Assembly (NCBI RefSeq): GCF_046054155.1
Contig: NZ_JBEQCT010000002.1
Location: forward strand, 434,001 to 498,000
DNA length: 64,000 nt
Direction of reading: 5' to 3'
DNA from: Celerinatantimonas yamalensis
GTDB lineage: Bacteria; Pseudomonadota; Gammaproteobacteria; Enterobacterales; Celerinatantimonadaceae
How positions within the stretch are numbered: position 1 is the first letter of the stretch; every line of letters starts with the position of its first letter. Made by a program: the position numbers and the translations under genes. Under the pieces are notes generated by a model. That model worked only from the letters and a program-made list of their open reading frames with translations. It did no database searches and had not been told where the DNA came from. Below, one piece after another: positions 53,379-62,467 of this stretch.

Positions 53379-54542
53379 ATGAATAACTTTGATTTCTATA
53401 ACCCAACGCGAATTGTCTTTGGTGAAAATACCATTGCTCAACTTGATCAATTAGTGGCTAAAGATGCCAAGATCCTACTCCTCTACGGTGGACAGAGTGC
53501 CAAGAAAACAGGCACTTTAGATGAAGTGAAAGTGGCACTGGGCGATCGACAAGTCCAAGAGTTTGGTGGCATTGAACCCAACCCGACTTACGAGACACTG
53601 ATGAAAGCGGTCATGCTGATCCGCGAACAGCAGTTTGACTTTTTATTGGCTGTAGGCGGTGGTTCGGTCATCGATGGCACTAAATTTATTGCCGCAGCAG
53701 CGCTCTTTGATAAAGAGCAAGACCCATGGTCCATCATGGAAAACTATGGCAACAACATTAAACAGGCATTGCCCTTTGGTAGTGTGTTGACATTGCCTGC
53801 AACTGGTTCTGAAATGAACAACGGCGGTGTGGTCACCCACAAAGCTAAACAAGCTAAATTACCATTTAGAAGCCCACTGGTTTATCCGCAGTTCTCTATT
53901 TTAGATCCAGTCAAAACCTACACCTTGCCTGAGCGTCAAATCGCCAATGGCGTGGTCGATGCGTTCGTGCATACGGTTGAACAGTATTTGACCTATCCAG
54001 TCGATGGTATGGTTCAGGATCGTTTTGCTGAAGGCTTATTGCAAACACTCATCGAAATTGGCCCTAAAGCGCTCGCAGAGCCACAAAACTATAGTGTTCG
54101 CGCCAATATCATGTGGGCGGCAACCATGGCGTTAAATGGTCTAATTGGTGCCGGTGTGCCACAAGACTGGGCGACCCATATGGTAGGCCATGAGCTTACA
54201 GCTCGCCATGGCATCGATCATGCGCGTACATTAGCCATTGTACTACCAGGTATGTTGCAAATACGCAAACAAAGTAAAGCGGCTAAACTCAAACAATATG
54301 CTGAACGCGTTTGGTTGATCACTGAAGGCAGCGATGAACAAAAAATCGATGCGGCCATTGCCAAAACTGAAGCATTCTTTGAGCAAATGGGCATTGGCAC
54401 ACATCTTAGTGATTATGGACTCGATGAATCAACTGTCGCCCCGCTGATTGAGCAATTAACCAAGCATGGCATGATTACCCTAGGTGAACATGGCGATGTG
54501 ACTCCTGAGATGAGTCAGGAAGTATTGATATCTCGCTTATAA
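53379..54542 (+). CDS. yqhD: NADPH-dependent aldehyde reductase YqhD
   Basis: YqhD reduces short-chain aldehydes, including those from lipid peroxidation and methylglyoxal. The 387-aa iron/zinc alcohol dehydrogenase has AVGGGSVIDGTKFIA, PATGSEMNNGGVV and the metal-ligand blocks NGVVDAFVHTVEQY and GHELTARHGIDHARTL. The start at 53379 gives exactly the Escherichia length; an earlier ATG (53376) and a TTG (53373) exist. In Escherichia yqhD is controlled by YqhC; here a NemR-like repressor is directly upstream instead. Confidence 0.94.
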   Translation: MNNFDFYNPTRIVFGENTIAQLDQLVAKDAKILLLYGGQSAKKTGTLDEVKVALGDRQVQEFGGIEPNPTYETLMKAVMLIREQQFDFLLAVGGGSVIDGTKFIAAAALFDKEQDPWSIMENYGNNIKQALPFGSVLTLPATGSEMNNGGVVTHKAKQAKLPFRSPLVYPQFSILDPVKTYTLPERQIANGVVDAFVHTVEQYLTYPVDGMVQDRFAEGLLQTLIEIGPKALAEPQNYSVRANIMWAATMALNGLIGAGVPQDWATHMVGHELTARHGIDHARTLAIVLPGMLQIRKQSKAAKLKQYAERVWLITEGSDEQKIDAAIAKTEAFFEQMGIGTHLSDYGLDESTVAPLIEQLTKHGMITLGEHGDVTPEMSQEVLISRL

Positions 54543-54555
54543 ACTATGCTTCTTT

Positions 54556-54584
54556 AAAAATAGCCCCTTTGGGGCTATTTTTTT
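54556..54584. terminator. Bidirectional terminator after yqhD
   Basis: AAAATAGCCCC and its complement enclose TTT and run into T's. The opposite gene ends at 54583, so it can serve both strands. Confidence 0.87.
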
Positions 54585-56226
54585 ATCTGCCTTTATGCGC
54601 CATCCAAACATCGGCGCGCTGCGCCACTAAGTAATCGGTCTGATATTCCCAGCAGTGTACAGCACTGGCAATACAGATATGGCGAGTGGATATCACCCAG
54701 TTGTTAGAATGACGTTTCACCCAGCTCATCTGCTCGGTTTCTGAGCGTTTACCCAAAAGTACCAAGGGGTGTTGCAATCGGCCATAGAATTGAAAAAAAT
54801 CAGGATAATCCCCCCAAAAGGCCACCGCTTGCGTCTCTTGTTGGTCTGCCACAAATTGAGCAGCAGGTTGCAAATTAAAATACTGCTTAAACAAGGGATG
54901 ACCCGCCCACAAGGTGGCACAAATTAACAGTGGTGAGGTGATCAACAATATGGTGGGCCAATATCTGCGGCAACGAGCCAAACTCAAGACCACAGCTAAC
55001 CCGAATGGAATAAGAGCCGCTAGCGGCTGACTCGAAAATTTGAGCCCTTGATTAAACACAGACGCGCTCCACCACGGTACGCTGGCAAGCGCGGCTGTAA
55101 ACCCGAGCAGTACCGCAACTAACCACCACGGCTGTGATTTCATCACCAATTGAGGTAAACAATAACCACTCATTAACAGCGCAACCGCGGGAAATATAGG
55201 CACCAAATAATGCAGCTGTTTACCACTGATTAAGCTAAACAAGATCAAATGTGCAAACACCCAGATGCTTAGTAAACGCAATGGCCAATGTTGGACCCAT
55301 GCCTGTTTAAATGCCGCCACTCGCGCACCGAAGTGGTGACGCTTAAACAACTGATTGACACCGAGCAACGACCAAGGAAAAGTAATGAGCGGCAGTAACG
55401 GTAGATACCAATACCAAGGGCGAGCATGCGCAAAAGAGTGTTGAATACGCCCAACACTTTGCTTAATAAAAATCGCTTCAGCATACCCTTTACCACCAAC
55501 AATTGCCGCTGGAATCGCCCATGCCAAACCAATTCCAATGCCAATGAGTGTGCTCCAGAGTAACGCTTTATAAAACGTCTGAGGCTGAGGCATCTGCGGG
55601 CTGCGCCACAACGGATAACACAACAGCATCGGTAACGAGTCCAGCAGCATAACCGGGCCTTTGGCCAAAATGCCCAAACCGCCACAAAGGCCTATCATCA
55701 CTAAGTGACTAAACTGGGGTTGCTTGAGCCATTGAATCCAATAGACAAACTGGGCCAGCAGGCAAGTTGCCAATAAGGTGTCAAACATCTCCATCGGCAC
55801 ATAAAAACACCAACCCAACAACGACACCAGCACCCAAGGTGTAACAGAGCGCTGCACATCATCGAATAAAGCGCCAGCAAGTCGAGCTAACCAGTACAAA
55901 CTGCTCAGTGCAATCACACCAACCACAATGCGTGCGGACCAGTCATACACACCAAAAATAGCCCAACTTAGATTGATCAACCACATCAATAATGGTGGTT
56001 TATCCGCATAAGGCGCACCATTGAGCTCCGGGAGCAACCATTGGTGATGCTGCCACATATCCCAAGCCACCGAGACATAACGAGTCTCATCAATTGGCAG
56101 CTGGTATCGACTTAGCAATGAAACGAGTACAACCAGCAACGTAAAACTTCCGGCCCAAAGCTGCGCTTGAGTTAGCCGAGAAAGCTTCGTTGCAGGACGC
56201 TCCATTGCAATGAAATTCAACATCAA
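54583..56226 (-). CDS. PMT/ArnT-family membrane glycosyltransferase
   Basis: The 547-aa protein has about twelve membrane helices. The first periplasmic loop has PIDETRYVSVAWDMW (the catalytic acidic pair of the GT39/ArnT family) and APYADKPPLLMWLI. GLGILAKGPVMLLD and HYLVPIFPAVALL follow. ArnT-type enzymes add aminoarabinose to lipid A, but no arn pathway genes are here, so the donor is unknown. It is longer than, and distinct from, the protein at 29605-31059. Confidence 0.83.
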   Translation of the reverse strand: MMLNFIAMERPATKLSRLTQAQLWAGSFTLLVVLVSLLSRYQLPIDETRYVSVAWDMWQHHQWLLPELNGAPYADKPPLLMWLINLSWAIFGVYDWSARIVVGVIALSSLYWLARLAGALFDDVQRSVTPWVLVSLLGWCFYVPMEMFDTLLATCLLAQFVYWIQWLKQPQFSHLVMIGLCGGLGILAKGPVMLLDSLPMLLCYPLWRSPQMPQPQTFYKALLWSTLIGIGIGLAWAIPAAIVGGKGYAEAIFIKQSVGRIQHSFAHARPWYWYLPLLPLITFPWSLLGVNQLFKRHHFGARVAAFKQAWVQHWPLRLLSIWVFAHLILFSLISGKQLHYLVPIFPAVALLMSGYCLPQLVMKSQPWWLVAVLLGFTAALASVPWWSASVFNQGLKFSSQPLAALIPFGLAVVLSLARCRRYWPTILLITSPLLICATLWAGHPLFKQYFNLQPAAQFVADQQETQAVAFWGDYPDFFQFYGRLQHPLVLLGKRSETEQMSWVKRHSNNWVISTRHICIASAVHCWEYQTDYLVAQRADVWMAHKGR

Positions 56227-56539
56227 AAAATCTCAATCTTAAAAAAGGGGATGTTACCATTTTTAACTAAAATTTTTGTGCAACTGGATAGATAAGAAAT
56301 AGATTATCTGTATTGATATTTGCGGATGGGTTGATATGAACGCAGTTTGCTCGCTACACTAAGAGGGTTGATTGAACGATGTATAACGCTGACTGATTGA
56401 GTGTAATACATGGGGCAACAGGCTGTAATTTTTTCAGTGATTTTATCAAGCATCTGTGCTGACATAGCCATCAACAAACCAGAGCGCTGCCACATTAGCA
56501 GCAAACCGAACTGATCAAGCATGGATTTAAGGATTTATT
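56227..56539. other. Intergenic region, nothing recognised
   Basis: About 310 bases between divergent genes. AT-rich near 56240-56310, then average composition. No gene, RNA or clear operator was found. Confidence 0.45.
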
Positions 56540-58453
56540 GTGGTTGTTACCCTCCTCCCGCTGGTTTCACTATTCGTTAGTTTATTTATCACCATGATGG
56601 GATTCGGGCTAATCGGCCTAGTCTTACCGGTACGCATGGGATGGGAAAATATTGATACTGGCACGATTGGTTTAATTTTGGCCATGTATGCCGTCGGGAT
56701 GCTCGTTGGCGGCATCTATAGCCGTAAACTGATCGCGCGCGTAGGCCATATTCGCATGTTTGCCGCCTGTGCCTCTCTTGGTGCCATTAGCGTGTTAGGG
56801 TTCTCCTTAAGCACGAATCAAGTGCTATGGGGTTTAATGCGAATGGCGATGGGGTTTTGCAGCGCCTGTACTTTTGCGGTGATCGATGGTTGGTTGAGCG
56901 ATGAAGCCAGCGACAATAATCGCGGTAAAATCTTGGCTATCAGTCAGATCACCGTGATGTCGGCCATGTTCGTCAGCCAATTTATGATTAACTTAGCGCC
57001 AATTGACCAACCCACTCTGTTTGTCATTGGAGGAATGCTGTTTTGCGCTGGATTAATCCCATTGGTGATGAGCCGACGAAAAGGCCCTGAAGTGCATGAG
57101 ACTACCAGCATGTCGCTGCTGACATTGTTCACTAAATCACCGCTGGGCGTGGTCAGTTGTTTTGCCAGTGGTCTGTTATACAGTTCATTGATGAATATGC
57201 TGCCACTATTTGCCGCCCATAACAAAATAAGCGGCTTTATGTTGTCACTGTTTATGGCTGCAGCGATTATGGGCTCATTTGTGCTGCAATTCCCAGTTGG
57301 AATGCTCTCCGATCGCTTTGATCGCCGAGCCGTTCTGTTTAACCTCATTATTTTTAATATGATCGCCTCTGCATTGATCCCAATCGCAGCCTATTTCCAT
57401 TTACAAGTCCCGATGATGATTGCCACCGGATTAACCAATGGTATTTTTACCTGCATGTATCCGATGAGTATCTCTGAAACCTTTGACCGCATTCAAAAAG
57501 TCGATATGGCTGCGGCGATGGGCGGACTATTGATCGTCTATGCCATGGGCTCGACAGCTGGACCACTCACCGCATCGTATATGATGGCAGTATTTGGTGA
57601 CAACGCATTATTTGTCTTTTTGATCGTCAGTCAATTGGCCCTGCTAGGTTTTGTTGTTTATCGTATGCGCGCACGAGAAGCCTTGCCGGTAGGTGTTCAA
57701 GAGAGCTTTGTGATGCATACCGAAGCGGGCTCTGCACTGTTTGATCTTGACCCTCGTATTCCGCAAGAAGGCTCGGATACGCCAGATAATATTGAAACGC
57801 AAGTCGCCGCCACTATTGCCGAAAATAGCCCAGCGGCAGCCGTGCGCATGGCGATTGAAATTGCGCAAACATCACCAGAAAAAGCAGCAGAGCTGTGCGC
57901 AAGGTTAGCTCAAATTGATGATATTGAAATTGGTCGACTCTTCAAAGCGATCGTCGAAGCAGCACCTGATTTGAGCCAAGATATTGCTGAAGCATTGGCT
58001 AGTAATGTACCGGAGCAATCCGCTGACTTAGTCGCGTGGATGAGTGATAACTACCCAGATAAATTACAAGACATCGTGTTGGCCATTGCCAATCAGTATC
58101 CAACCGATGACAGCGATAGCCCCAACAATGATGAAAGTAATGATGACTCAATCGCAGAGGAAACTGCTGAACTGCGCCCTGCCGACCTAGAAGCCTATCA
58201 AGAATCAGCAACCGAGTTAGTCTCACATTACCTTGCAAATCATCCACACGAAGCGGTTAATATTGCTGCGGCGGTAGTCGCAAACGTCCCTGAAGCTGCC
58301 TCTGATATTGTAGAAATGCTCCATGAGGCCGATCAAATTGATAGTGATGCGCTCAAATCCGATATTGAAGAGCATCACGCCGCTGAGCAAGCGGCCAGCG
58401 ATGCACTCACGAAAAACCAAGGCAACGAATCTACCCCAGTCGATAAGCATTGA
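56540..58453 (+). CDS. MFS transporter with a C-terminal 15-residue-repeat tail
   Basis: Residues 1-385 form a 12-helix major facilitator resembling YcaD (GLVLPVRMGWENIDTGTIGLI, the GWLSDEASDNNRGKIL loop and MLSDRFDRRAVL). The remaining 250 residues are unusual: an acidic cytoplasmic domain with a proline at exact 15-residue spacing (431, 446, 476, 491, 506, 521, then 569 and 584). The repeat has the pattern xxP-xx-A-xx-I-xx-AIA and predicts a helical solenoid. The start is GTG at 56540 with AAGGA 6 bases upstream. Substrate and tail partner are unknown; the gene stands alone. Confidence 0.83.
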   Translation: MVVTLLPLVSLFVSLFITMMGFGLIGLVLPVRMGWENIDTGTIGLILAMYAVGMLVGGIYSRKLIARVGHIRMFAACASLGAISVLGFSLSTNQVLWGLMRMAMGFCSACTFAVIDGWLSDEASDNNRGKILAISQITVMSAMFVSQFMINLAPIDQPTLFVIGGMLFCAGLIPLVMSRRKGPEVHETTSMSLLTLFTKSPLGVVSCFASGLLYSSLMNMLPLFAAHNKISGFMLSLFMAAAIMGSFVLQFPVGMLSDRFDRRAVLFNLIIFNMIASALIPIAAYFHLQVPMMIATGLTNGIFTCMYPMSISETFDRIQKVDMAAAMGGLLIVYAMGSTAGPLTASYMMAVFGDNALFVFLIVSQLALLGFVVYRMRAREALPVGVQESFVMHTEAGSALFDLDPRIPQEGSDTPDNIETQVAATIAENSPAAAVRMAIEIAQTSPEKAAELCARLAQIDDIEIGRLFKAIVEAAPDLSQDIAEALASNVPEQSADLVAWMSDNYPDKLQDIVLAIANQYPTDDSDSPNNDESNDDSIAEETAELRPADLEAYQESATELVSHYLANHPHEAVNIAAAVVANVPEAASDIVEMLHEADQIDSDALKSDIEEHHAAEQAASDALTKNQGNESTPVDKH

Positions 58454-58663
58454 GTTGATAGCAAAGTACATCGAGCGCAGCTAAGATGACTTTACTATAA
58501 GCTAAAATAGTCATTACGACTGCGCCGTAACCATACTAAAACCCACTAACTAATGTGACTTGGCTTATGGGCGGCGCGCAAGACAGCGCAGTGAAACGGC
58601 CAACTCATTGCGAATCCATGGCAAATGATGGCTACTATTTTCACAATTGTGTCAGCCTTAGAT

Positions 58664-59383
58664 TTATTTTCGCTCAGATACCGCACAGCTCTGACGTAAT
58701 AGATTCAAAGCTTCGACCGCCATTGAGAAGAACATGGCAAAGTAAATATACCCTTTGGGAACATCAATCGCGAAGCTTTCTAAAATCAGGGTAAAGCCCA
58801 CCAATAATAAAAAGGCCAGTGCGAGCATTTTAACTGAGGGGTGATCTTCAACAAAATTGCCGATCGGTCGCGCCGCGCCCATCATCACCAGCACCGCAAC
58901 CACCACTGCTGCCATCATAATAAATAGATGCGATGATAAACCAACTGCGGTCACCACCGAATCGAGGCTAAAAACAATATCAAGCAACATGATCTGCACA
59001 ATGGCTGACCAAAATGAAGGAGTTCGCCGCACGATATGCTCCTCGGCACCTTCTAATGTCTCGTAGATTTCAGTTGTAGCTTTCCACAACAGGAATAACC
59101 CGCCAAATAAGAGCAACAAATCTCGGGCAGATATGCCATGAGCACCAAGGTAAAACAGCGGAGAAACAAGATGACTGAGCCAAGCCGCGAGCGTTAAAAG
59201 CGCTAAACGCATCAACATCGCTCCCAGTAATCCGGTACGACGTGCCCTATTTCGTTGATTTTCTGGTAACTTAGCCACAACAAGCGTTAGGAAAATAATA
59301 TTGTCGATACCCAGAACGATCTCGAGCAATGTTAAAGTCCCTAACGCCAGCCAAGCATTGGGGTCTACGATCCAGCTAAACAT
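58664..59383 (-). CDS. TerC-family membrane protein, YgdQ-like
   Basis: The 239-aa protein has about seven helices and the two TerC acidic motifs LEIVLGIDNIIFL and LLDIVFSLDSVVTAVGL. It resembles Escherichia YgdQ closely (FVEDHPSVKMLALAFL, VPKGYIYFAMFFSMAVE). Members of this family export metals such as manganese; the role of this branch is not settled. It is monocistronic. Confidence 0.88.
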   Translation of the reverse strand: MFSWIVDPNAWLALGTLTLLEIVLGIDNIIFLTLVVAKLPENQRNRARRTGLLGAMLMRLALLTLAAWLSHLVSPLFYLGAHGISARDLLLLFGGLFLLWKATTEIYETLEGAEEHIVRRTPSFWSAIVQIMLLDIVFSLDSVVTAVGLSSHLFIMMAAVVVAVLVMMGAARPIGNFVEDHPSVKMLALAFLLLVGFTLILESFAIDVPKGYIYFAMFFSMAVEALNLLRQSCAVSERK

Positions 59384-59472
59384 AATGGACTACCGTATGA
59401 ACAAATAGCGGGCCATTATAGCCACATCCGGTGACAACCGACAGTCCCATCTCAGAATGTTCAATCAATCAC

Positions 59473-60960
59473 TTAAAGGGTCACGCCCATTTTGAATATG
59501 GCTAACTCTCTAAAGTCATTGACTTCATTGCAGGTTGGTTGACCATTGACAGTAGCAACAATTTTATCTACTAACTGAATCAGTAGTGCATTCATGGCAA
59601 CCCCATCCAGCAGTGCCCCCGCATTAAAATCAATCCAATGTGGTTTGCGCTGTGCTAAATCGCTATTGGTGGCGATTTTCATGGTTGGAACTGGTCCACC
59701 ATAAGGTGTACCGCGACCCGTGGTAAACAACACCATATGACAACCAGCTGCCGCCAATGCACTCGTTGCAACCGCATCATTACCCGGAGCGCTTAACAGA
59801 TTTAAGCCATGGCGCGTGAGTCGCTCACCATAAGGCAATACATCAATCACCTGACTTAGGCCTGCCTTTTGCGTACAACCTAGAGATTTTTCCTCTAACG
59901 TTGAAATTCCGCCCGCTTTGTTACCGGGTGATGGATTCTCATAGATAGGCTGTTTGTGGGCTATAAAGTAGCTCTTGAAGTCATTGACCATTTTTACAGT
60001 CTTATCAAAGATTGCTTCGTCTTTACAGCGAGACATTAAGATCCGCTCAGCACCAAACATCTCTGGGACCTCGGTCAGGACAGTGGTACCACCATGGGTA
60101 ATTAAATAATCAGAGAACGAACCAAGCAGTGGGTTTGCGGTAATCCCAGAGAAGCCATCTGAGCCACCACATTCTAAACCAAAACGAAGTTCACTAAGTT
60201 TACCTGGTTCGCGCTTGTCTGAACGCATAATGCTTAACAACTCTTTGAGTTGATTAACCCCATATTCAACTTCATCAAGCTGGTTTTGGCAGATCATAAA
60301 ACGGACGCGTTCATCATGCCCACCTAAGGTCTGCTCAAAGGCATCGATCTGGTTATTTTCACACCCTAGCCCGACCACTAGCACCCCACCCGCATTCGGA
60401 TGCTTCACCATATCTTGCAAGATGGTTCGAGTATTGATGTGATCATCGCCTAACTGCGAGCAACCAAACGGATGACTTAATAGATGTACGCCATCAATTT
60501 GTGACAGATCAGCTTCACGTTCTAAACGGGCTATCATCTGTTTGGCCATGCCGTTGACACAGCCCACGGTTGGAATGATCCACAATTCATTGCGAATCCC
60601 TATCTCACCATTGTCGCGTCGATAGATGTTGACGTCGCGATCGACCTGCTGCACGCTAACCTCAGTTGCCTTGGGCTCATATTGATAAGTATCAAGATCA
60701 CTCAAGTTGGTTTTGAGATTGTGCGCATGTAAGTGTTCACCTTGAGCCACTGGGCTTAAAGTATGACCAATAGATTGACCATATTTGATCACTTGGTCAC
60801 CCTGAGCCATATCACATAACGCGAATTTGTGACCTCGCGGAATATCATTGACAAGCTTAATCTGCTCACCTTGATGAGTAATAACATCCCCAGCATGCAG
60901 TTCAGCTAACGCGACTAAGACGTTATCTTGAGGATGAATTTGAATGACTGATTGCATCAT
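59473..60960 (-). CDS. uxaA: Altronate dehydratase
   Basis: UxaA dehydrates D-altronate to 2-keto-3-deoxygluconate in galacturonate breakdown. The 495-aa protein has an N-terminal SAF domain (about 10-90) and a C-terminal catalytic domain. The latter includes GYxRxDGExGxRN-like residues (here YRRDNGEIGIRNEL), LSHPFGCSQLGDD and FGLECGGSDGFSGITANPLLG. Its ATG overlaps the uxaB stop by 4 bases, so the genes are coupled. Confidence 0.95.
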   Translation of the reverse strand: MMQSVIQIHPQDNVLVALAELHAGDVITHQGEQIKLVNDIPRGHKFALCDMAQGDQVIKYGQSIGHTLSPVAQGEHLHAHNLKTNLSDLDTYQYEPKATEVSVQQVDRDVNIYRRDNGEIGIRNELWIIPTVGCVNGMAKQMIARLEREADLSQIDGVHLLSHPFGCSQLGDDHINTRTILQDMVKHPNAGGVLVVGLGCENNQIDAFEQTLGGHDERVRFMICQNQLDEVEYGVNQLKELLSIMRSDKREPGKLSELRFGLECGGSDGFSGITANPLLGSFSDYLITHGGTTVLTEVPEMFGAERILMSRCKDEAIFDKTVKMVNDFKSYFIAHKQPIYENPSPGNKAGGISTLEEKSLGCTQKAGLSQVIDVLPYGERLTRHGLNLLSAPGNDAVATSALAAAGCHMVLFTTGRGTPYGGPVPTMKIATNSDLAQRKPHWIDFNAGALLDGVAMNALLIQLVDKIVATVNGQPTCNEVNDFRELAIFKMGVTL

Positions 60961-62429
60961 TTTCCTCCTAGCACAACATGGAGTGCATCACGAACCCCAA
61001 CGGTTGTGATCTGTTGTAGATATTCACTGACTTGCGCGACTAAACCAGGAACTTGCGTCAAATCTTGTTCCCAATGCTCGGCATCTTTTAATACAGCATC
61101 AACCAACTGACTCAAGCTCAGGCTGCCAGCACTTACTTGCCCCCATAGATCGGCAAACAAAGTGAGCCATTTTTCATCGTCAGACAATGGGATAGTTTGC
61201 CCATCACGCTCACCACGATAAAAGGCAATCAAAGCGGCCAAAGCAAACGTGAGTCGACTTGGTAATTGCTGATGCTGCTGTTGATAGCGAAGTAATTGCG
61301 GCAAGATACGGGTGCGATATTTAGTCATGCTATTGAGTGAAATCGACAGCAACTGATGCTTGATATAGGGGTTTTTAAACCGTGATAACACATCGCTGGC
61401 AAATGACTCCAACTCATCTTGTGGCAGATTAAGCGTTGGAATAATTTCCTCAAAAATAGCGCCATGGACAAATTGATACAACTGCTCATCGGCCATGGTT
61501 TCACCGACAGTATCGATTCCGGCTAAATAAGCAACGGGCACCAATGATGTATGCGCGCCATTTAGAATCGCAACTTTGCGATCTTTATACGGCTGAATAT
61601 CGTCAACAATTTTAATGTTTAAAGCTTGCTCAGCGGGCAATTCATTAAGACATAACCGCTCTTTGAGCCACGTTGGTCCTTCAATCACAAATAGATAAAA
61701 ATACTCAGCGGTATCTACAAATTGGTCTTGATAACCAAACTCTTCTTGCAAGGCGCTGTGTTCATCACGAGGAAAGCCCGTGACAATCCGATCAACCAAG
61801 GTTGAGCAAAATGTATTGGCGTCATTGATCCACGCCACAAAGGCTTCCGGCAATTGCCACTCACGAGCATAACGCTGTACTAATTCATGTAATTGGTCGC
61901 CATTATGGTCAATCAATTCGCACGGCAAGATCACCCAACCTTTGTCACTAGCACCATTAAAATGCGTGAAACGTTCAAACAATAATCGCGTTAATTTAGC
62001 GGGATAACTCAACGGCGGGTTGTCCGTTAATTTATCACCTTTATGATAGCTGATCCCAGCTTCGGTGGTATTGGAGAACAACATCTGAATGTCGCTGTTA
62101 TGGGCCAATGCCAATACGTCATCAAACTGTTGATAACAATTCAGTTCACGGTTAACGCTGCGAATTAGACGCGGCTGACGCACCGCGGTGCCTTGTTCAT
62201 TCAAACCTCGGATCAAGGTGGTGTATAGGCCATCTTGCGTACTTAAGCTCGGTGGAAAATCAGTGTCAATTGGACGAACAATAACCACACCCGCATTGAG
62301 TGACGTTAGTTCATTTAACTTATCTATTTGCCAGTCAACAAAAGCGCGAAGAAAGTTCCCCTCACCAAATTGTATGATCTTATCGGGATAGCTTGCACCG
62401 GGAAAATCTTGACGATTCAATTGTTTCAT
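60957..62429 (-). CDS. uxaB: Altronate oxidoreductase (tagaturonate reductase)
   Basis: UxaB reduces tagaturonate to altronate with NADH. The 490-aa protein is a mannitol-dehydrogenase-family enzyme with IIQFGEGNFLRAFVDWQIDK, VIVRPIDTDFP, SNTTEAGI, and the catalytic KVAILNGAHTSLVP. It lies between uxaC and uxaA as part of one transcript. Confidence 0.95.
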   Translation of the reverse strand: MKQLNRQDFPGASYPDKIIQFGEGNFLRAFVDWQIDKLNELTSLNAGVVIVRPIDTDFPPSLSTQDGLYTTLIRGLNEQGTAVRQPRLIRSVNRELNCYQQFDDVLALAHNSDIQMLFSNTTEAGISYHKGDKLTDNPPLSYPAKLTRLLFERFTHFNGASDKGWVILPCELIDHNGDQLHELVQRYAREWQLPEAFVAWINDANTFCSTLVDRIVTGFPRDEHSALQEEFGYQDQFVDTAEYFYLFVIEGPTWLKERLCLNELPAEQALNIKIVDDIQPYKDRKVAILNGAHTSLVPVAYLAGIDTVGETMADEQLYQFVHGAIFEEIIPTLNLPQDELESFASDVLSRFKNPYIKHQLLSISLNSMTKYRTRILPQLLRYQQQHQQLPSRLTFALAALIAFYRGERDGQTIPLSDDEKWLTLFADLWGQVSAGSLSLSQLVDAVLKDAEHWEQDLTQVPGLVAQVSEYLQQITTVGVRDALHVVLGGK

Positions 62430-62467
62430 TTACTTCTACCTTTTAATCCATTGCACCGAAGATGCGA

